Assembly: GCA_902797705.1 (NCBI GenBank)
Contig: CADBTX010000093.1
Coordinates: forward strand, 1 to 10,482
Direction: 5' to 3'
Length of the DNA stretch: 10,482 bases
Source of the DNA: an uncultured Lachnospiraceae bacterium
Lineage (GTDB): Bacteria; Bacillota; Clostridia; Lachnospirales; Lachnospiraceae
A program made the translations under genes and the position numbers. A model generated the notes under the pieces. The model had not been told where the DNA came from, did not search any database, and worked only from the letters and a program-made list of their open reading frames with translations. Positions 7,747 through 10,482 of this stretch are shown here, one piece after another. Position 1 is the first letter of the stretch, and every line of letters begins with the position of its first letter.

Positions 7747-8073
7747 CTATGCGCTGTGGGCTTCAAGATATTCCATTATCTTGCTTATCCCCCTGTCATG
7801 TTCAAAGGATACGCCCATGGCAAAGTTTCCTGCGTCGGAAAAAAGCCTCACCACCCTGCACTCCAGATGGGATATCAGGGTTCCGGTCTCGTTGCCGTAA
7901 AAATAGAGGATTATCCCGTCCCCCGGCTGGGCTTTTATCTCGTTCTTAAAAACTATGGCGGCCCCTGTGGTACTAAGATCCTTGATCCTTACGGATCTGA
8001 CCCCGTTGCCGGAGCAGTAAAGCGCTGTGTAGTTCGTCGGCTCCCTCTGGGCACGCCGCTTTTCATCAGCCAT
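7747..8073 (-). CDS. Single-domain PilZ cyclic-di-GMP receptor
   Basis: A 108-residue cytoplasmic protein made almost wholly of one PilZ domain. Both cyclic-di-GMP binding motifs are intact: RxxxR at R6-R10 (RRAQR) and the D/NxSxxG motif at D32-S34-G37 (DLSTTG). Later strands (GDGIILYFYG, CRVVRLFSDAGNFAMGVSF) fit the PilZ barrel. PilZ proteins bind cyclic-di-GMP and pass the signal on by binding partners; no output domain is fused here. I chose ATG 8073 because AAGGA lies 7 nt upstream and the domain begins just after. The longer reading from a TTG at 8109 lies wholly inside the GH3 gene and lacks such support. The start overlaps the GH3 stop codon by 8 bp, so the two genes are very likely co-transcribed and translationally coupled. 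No clear terminator follows before the groESL promoter. The partner controlled by this protein cannot be read from the sequence. Confidence 0.92.
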   Translation of the reverse strand: MADEKRRAQREPTNYTALYCSGNGVRSVRIKDLSTTGAAIVFKNEIKAQPGDGIILYFYGNETGTLISHLECRVVRLFSDAGNFAMGVSFEHDRGISKIMEYLEAHSA

Positions 8074-10482
8074 TTTCGCTTCCTTCTTCGGTCTTACCGG
8101 AGAGAACAATGGTGCGGACCACCCTTAATGCACATTTCAGAAGATCATCCCTGGAGATGAGGCCCGAATCAAGGCTTTCCTTAAGCGCCTCCACGTCTCC
8201 CACGCTGCCCGGCATATTGAGGTCATTTCCGGCCTTTACGCAGCCGGCAGCCGTGCAGTTGTCGCCGTGCCAGGTGGTAGTCCAGTCGCTCATCACCAAT
8301 CCCTTAAAGCCCCATTCGTCACGAAGTATGCCAGTTAAAAGTTCCCTGTTATTGGCGGAATGCACGCCGTTTATCTTATTGTAGCTGGTCATAAGGGCCA
8401 GGGGCTGGCTCTCTTTAACAGCCGTTTCAAAGCCTCTTAAATATATCTCTCTTAAGGTCCTCTCTGACAGTATGGAATTTGAGAAGAACCTGTTATCCTC
8501 CGCATTATTGCATGCAAAGTGCTTTATGGTGGTGCCGCAGCCCTTTACGGACTGGACTCCCTTTGTGATGGCGGCCGCCGTCTTTCCCGAAAGAAGCGGG
8601 TCCTCCGAATAATACTCGAAATTCCTTCCGCAGAGGGGATTCCTGTGGATGTTCATTCCCGGCGCCAGCCACAGGGTGACCCCGAAGATATCCATTTCCT
8701 CGGCAACGGCCTTTCCCACCTCATAGACCATTTCCGTATCCCAGGTGGAAGCAAGGAGCGTTCCCACAGGGAAAGCGGTACAGTACTGGTAGTAGGTCTC
8801 TCCCTCCTCTTCCTCGGACTCTAAGTCAAAGAAGCCGTGTTCCACGGTCTTGATAAAGGTCTTCGGCTTTACCTTTCCATCCGAAACGGTATAGTTCTCG
8901 AGGATGCGGAGTCCGGCAGGACCGTCCGCAGTGGCTATGGAAGGTATGCCGTCCTGATTTACTTCATGGCTGGTATCTGCCGCCGATCCGGGAACCAGTT
9001 CACTGCTGCTCCCTACGGCTTCCTTTTCTTCCTTGGTGGGAATTGCTCCAACAACCAGGGAAATAAGCTTTTCGTCGCTTAAGGGAAGGGTAAGCTCCCT
9101 TACCCTCTCCGGAATATCATCCGGCTTTTCATAGGTGTTATTGACAACAGTGATAAGATCTCCCTCTATCTCAAGAACAGGCAGATCCTCATCCTTTGCC
9201 TTATCGACCCATTTCTTATTCTGCTCTTCCCTTTCATCGGCGGGGATGGAGAATTCCCTGATGTCGCTTTCCGGAACACAGAGGTTCTGACACTTCTCCA
9301 CCGTTACCTTCCTGTCCAGAGAAAGCATGGCAACAAGAGTGGATTTATCAAGTGAGAATCCGCACCAGATGCCGTAGAAACCCTTTTCCAGAGTCCAGGC
9401 TCCCTCCTCACTGTCATAGGAGGAAAGGCTCCGGAGGGGAATATCGACAGTCACTTTTTCGGATCCGTCAGCGGGTATTACCGCGGTTTTCTTAAATCCC
9501 GCAAGTCTTCTGAATTCCTTCTCCAGACCGGTCTGGGGACAGGAAACATAGACCTGGAGCACCTCTCTTGCGGGGCTGTCACCGATATTCGTGACAGTTA
9601 CGGGAAGAGATACCTCCTCACCCTTAAGCATGGGCGCCTCGGCCTCAAGGCTGAACTCACTGTAGGTGAGTCCGTATCCAAAGCCGTAGCGCACAGGAAT
9701 ACCAAGGGAATCGAAGTAGCGGTAACCCACATATATTCCCTCCTCATACTTTTCCTGTGTCAGATCCTCATTAATAAATGAAAAACCGGCAGACCCGGGA
9801 TAATCTTCATAGTCATAGCACCAGGTGTCCGTCAGATGTCCGCTGGGAGACAGCTTTCCCGACAGAATATCGGCCAAAGCGTTTCCCCCCTCCATTCCGG
9901 CCTGGCACATGAAGATCAGCGCTAAAATGTTTTTATGGGAATCCATGAAAGACAGATCGATGACCGATCCGGTATTTATGATGACGATCACCTTATCATA
10001 CAGCCTGCAGAGGTCGTCAAGGAATTTCTCCTCATCTTCCGTAAGGTAATAATCCCCTTCCTTATTCCTTCTGTCCGCAGCCTCTCCTGCGGTACGGCTT
10101 ATGACATATATGGCGGTATCCGTTTCCTCTTTCTCAGGATCCGGACCCTTGGGAGCAGGGAAGGGACGGGCAGCGTAGGTATCAAAGAAACCCTCCATTC
10201 CTCTTTCGGACTCCTTCACCTCTTTAATGAGGGCGTCCCTCCAGAGGACCCGCTTTTCTTCATATTCCCTGTTATAGTCTTCTATCCACTTTTCATTGAC
10301 GACACTAAAGCCTGCGTTCTTCAGGCCGTCATATACGGAGACATCCTCTCTCTCATTCACATCCCCGCTGCCGGTGCCGCCTTTAACGGTTTTCGAACCA
10401 CCCCGTCCGTACAGGGCTATGGCCGCATTTTCGGAAAGAGGCAGTACGTTATCCTTGTTTTCCAGAAGGACTATTCCTTCTA
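8066..10482 (-). CDS. Glycoside hydrolase family 3 beta-glucosidase-like enzyme with reversed domain order, 5' end missing
   Basis: The frame is open to the right edge, so the gene is partial: 804 residues are visible. The apparent GTG start at 10360 is internal, because the 40 codons before it encode conserved GH3 sequence (EGIVLLENKDNVLPL, then GGTGSGDVN). Numbering from the first visible codon: about 1-270 is the GH3 C-terminal alpha/beta sandwich domain (SRTAGEAADRR, SPSGHLTDTW, YGFGYGLTYS), about 285-380 a fibronectin-III-like domain, about 430-500 a linker, and about 505-790 the (alpha/beta)8 domain. In the last, DGPAGLR (519-525), GRNFEYYSEDP (618-628), KHF (652-655 region) and VMSDW carry the substrate-binding residues and the expected nucleophile D732. 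Most GH3 enzymes have the barrel first; the reversed order is known from Butyrivibrio BglA and relatives, usually about 800-850 residues, so little is missing. The likely role is release of glucose or similar sugars from the non-reducing ends of beta-glucosides. Substrate and cell location cannot be fixed, since the N-terminus is absent. The PilZ gene overlaps its end. Confidence 0.92.
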   Translation of the reverse strand, partial: EGIVLLENKDNVLPLSENAAIALYGRGGSKTVKGGTGSGDVNEREDVSVYDGLKNAGFSVVNEKWIEDYNREYEEKRVLWRDALIKEVKESERGMEGFFDTYAARPFPAPKGPDPEKEETDTAIYVISRTAGEAADRRNKEGDYYLTEDEEKFLDDLCRLYDKVIVIINTGSVIDLSFMDSHKNILALIFMCQAGMEGGNALADILSGKLSPSGHLTDTWCYDYEDYPGSAGFSFINEDLTQEKYEEGIYVGYRYFDSLGIPVRYGFGYGLTYSEFSLEAEAPMLKGEEVSLPVTVTNIGDSPAREVLQVYVSCPQTGLEKEFRRLAGFKKTAVIPADGSEKVTVDIPLRSLSSYDSEEGAWTLEKGFYGIWCGFSLDKSTLVAMLSLDRKVTVEKCQNLCVPESDIREFSIPADEREEQNKKWVDKAKDEDLPVLEIEGDLITVVNNTYEKPDDIPERVRELTLPLSDEKLISLVVGAIPTKEEKEAVGSSSELVPGSAADTSHEVNQDGIPSIATADGPAGLRILENYTVSDGKVKPKTFIKTVEHGFFDLESEEEEGETYYQYCTAFPVGTLLASTWDTEMVYEVGKAVAEEMDIFGVTLWLAPGMNIHRNPLCGRNFEYYSEDPLLSGKTAAAITKGVQSVKGCGTTIKHFACNNAEDNRFFSNSILSERTLREIYLRGFETAVKESQPLALMTSYNKINGVHSANNRELLTGILRDEWGFKGLVMSDWTTTWHGDNCTAAGCVKAGNDLNMPGSVGDVEALKESLDSGLISRDDLLKCALRVVRTIVLSGKTEEGSENG
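8081..8085 (-). promoter_or_regulatory. Ribosome binding site for the PilZ gene, inside the GH3 gene
   Basis: The minus strand reads AAGGA here, 7 nt before ATG 8073. The site is formed by the last codons of the GH3 gene. It fixes the PilZ start and supports coupling of the two genes. Confidence 0.7.

Noticed and set aside
8074-8109. TTG at 8109 as the PilZ start
   Set aside because: It lies inside the GH3 gene, adds 12 residues outside the domain and lacks the good ribosome binding site that ATG 8073 has.
10358-10360. GTG as the start of the GH3 gene
   Set aside because: The frame stays open to the window edge, and the 40 codons before it encode conserved GH3 sequence (EGIVLLEN..., GGTGSGDVN). 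The GTG is an internal valine.

Overview
The window looks like chromosomal DNA from a Gram-positive Clostridia bacterium, most likely of the Lachnospiraceae (Butyrivibrio-like rumen or gut relatives). This is an inference from four things: a CIRCE-controlled groES-groEL operon, strong AAGGAGG-type ribosome binding sites with ATG, GTG and TTG starts, several cyclic-di-GMP proteins of clostridial type, and a family 3 glycoside hydrolase with the reversed domain order described for Butyrivibrio BglA. No mobile element, CRISPR array, tRNA or rRNA is visible, and no gap between genes exceeds about 220 bp.

Layout. Positions 1-1944 (minus strand) hold a membrane-anchored HD-GYP phosphodiesterase followed by the overlapping start of an exported beta-propeller sensor protein that runs off the left edge. 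Back-to-back promoters in 1945-2136 separate this unit from a divergent response regulator of REC-HD-GYP type (2137-3219, plus strand). That regulator runs tail-to-tail, with a 15-bp overlap, into a large minus-strand ferredoxin-ASKHA protein (3205-5478) that resembles reductive activators of corrinoid enzymes and carries an extra N-terminal domain. Next on the minus strand come groEL (5592-7211) and groES (7235-7525), with a Rho-independent terminator downstream and a sigma-A-type promoter, a CIRCE operator and a second, unexplained palindrome upstream. The right end holds a PilZ protein (7747-8073) whose start codon overlaps the stop codon of a GH3 beta-glucosidase-like gene (8066 to beyond the right edge).

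How the genes may work together. Three complete genes, and possibly the partial one at the left edge, belong to cyclic-di-GMP signalling: two HD-GYP proteins and one PilZ receptor. One HD-GYP keeps the full catalytic set. The response-regulator one has lost the histidine of the HD pair and may be a sensor or adaptor rather than an enzyme. The PilZ gene is translationally coupled to a carbohydrate-degrading enzyme, which suggests but does not prove a link between the second messenger and saccharide use. The chaperonin operon and the corrinoid activator-like gene have no obvious functional tie to these.

The most unusual points are the degenerate HD-GYP response regulator, the PilZ-GH3 coupling, the three-part corrinoid activator-like fusion, and the 10-bp-arm palindrome whose loop contains the groESL -35 element.
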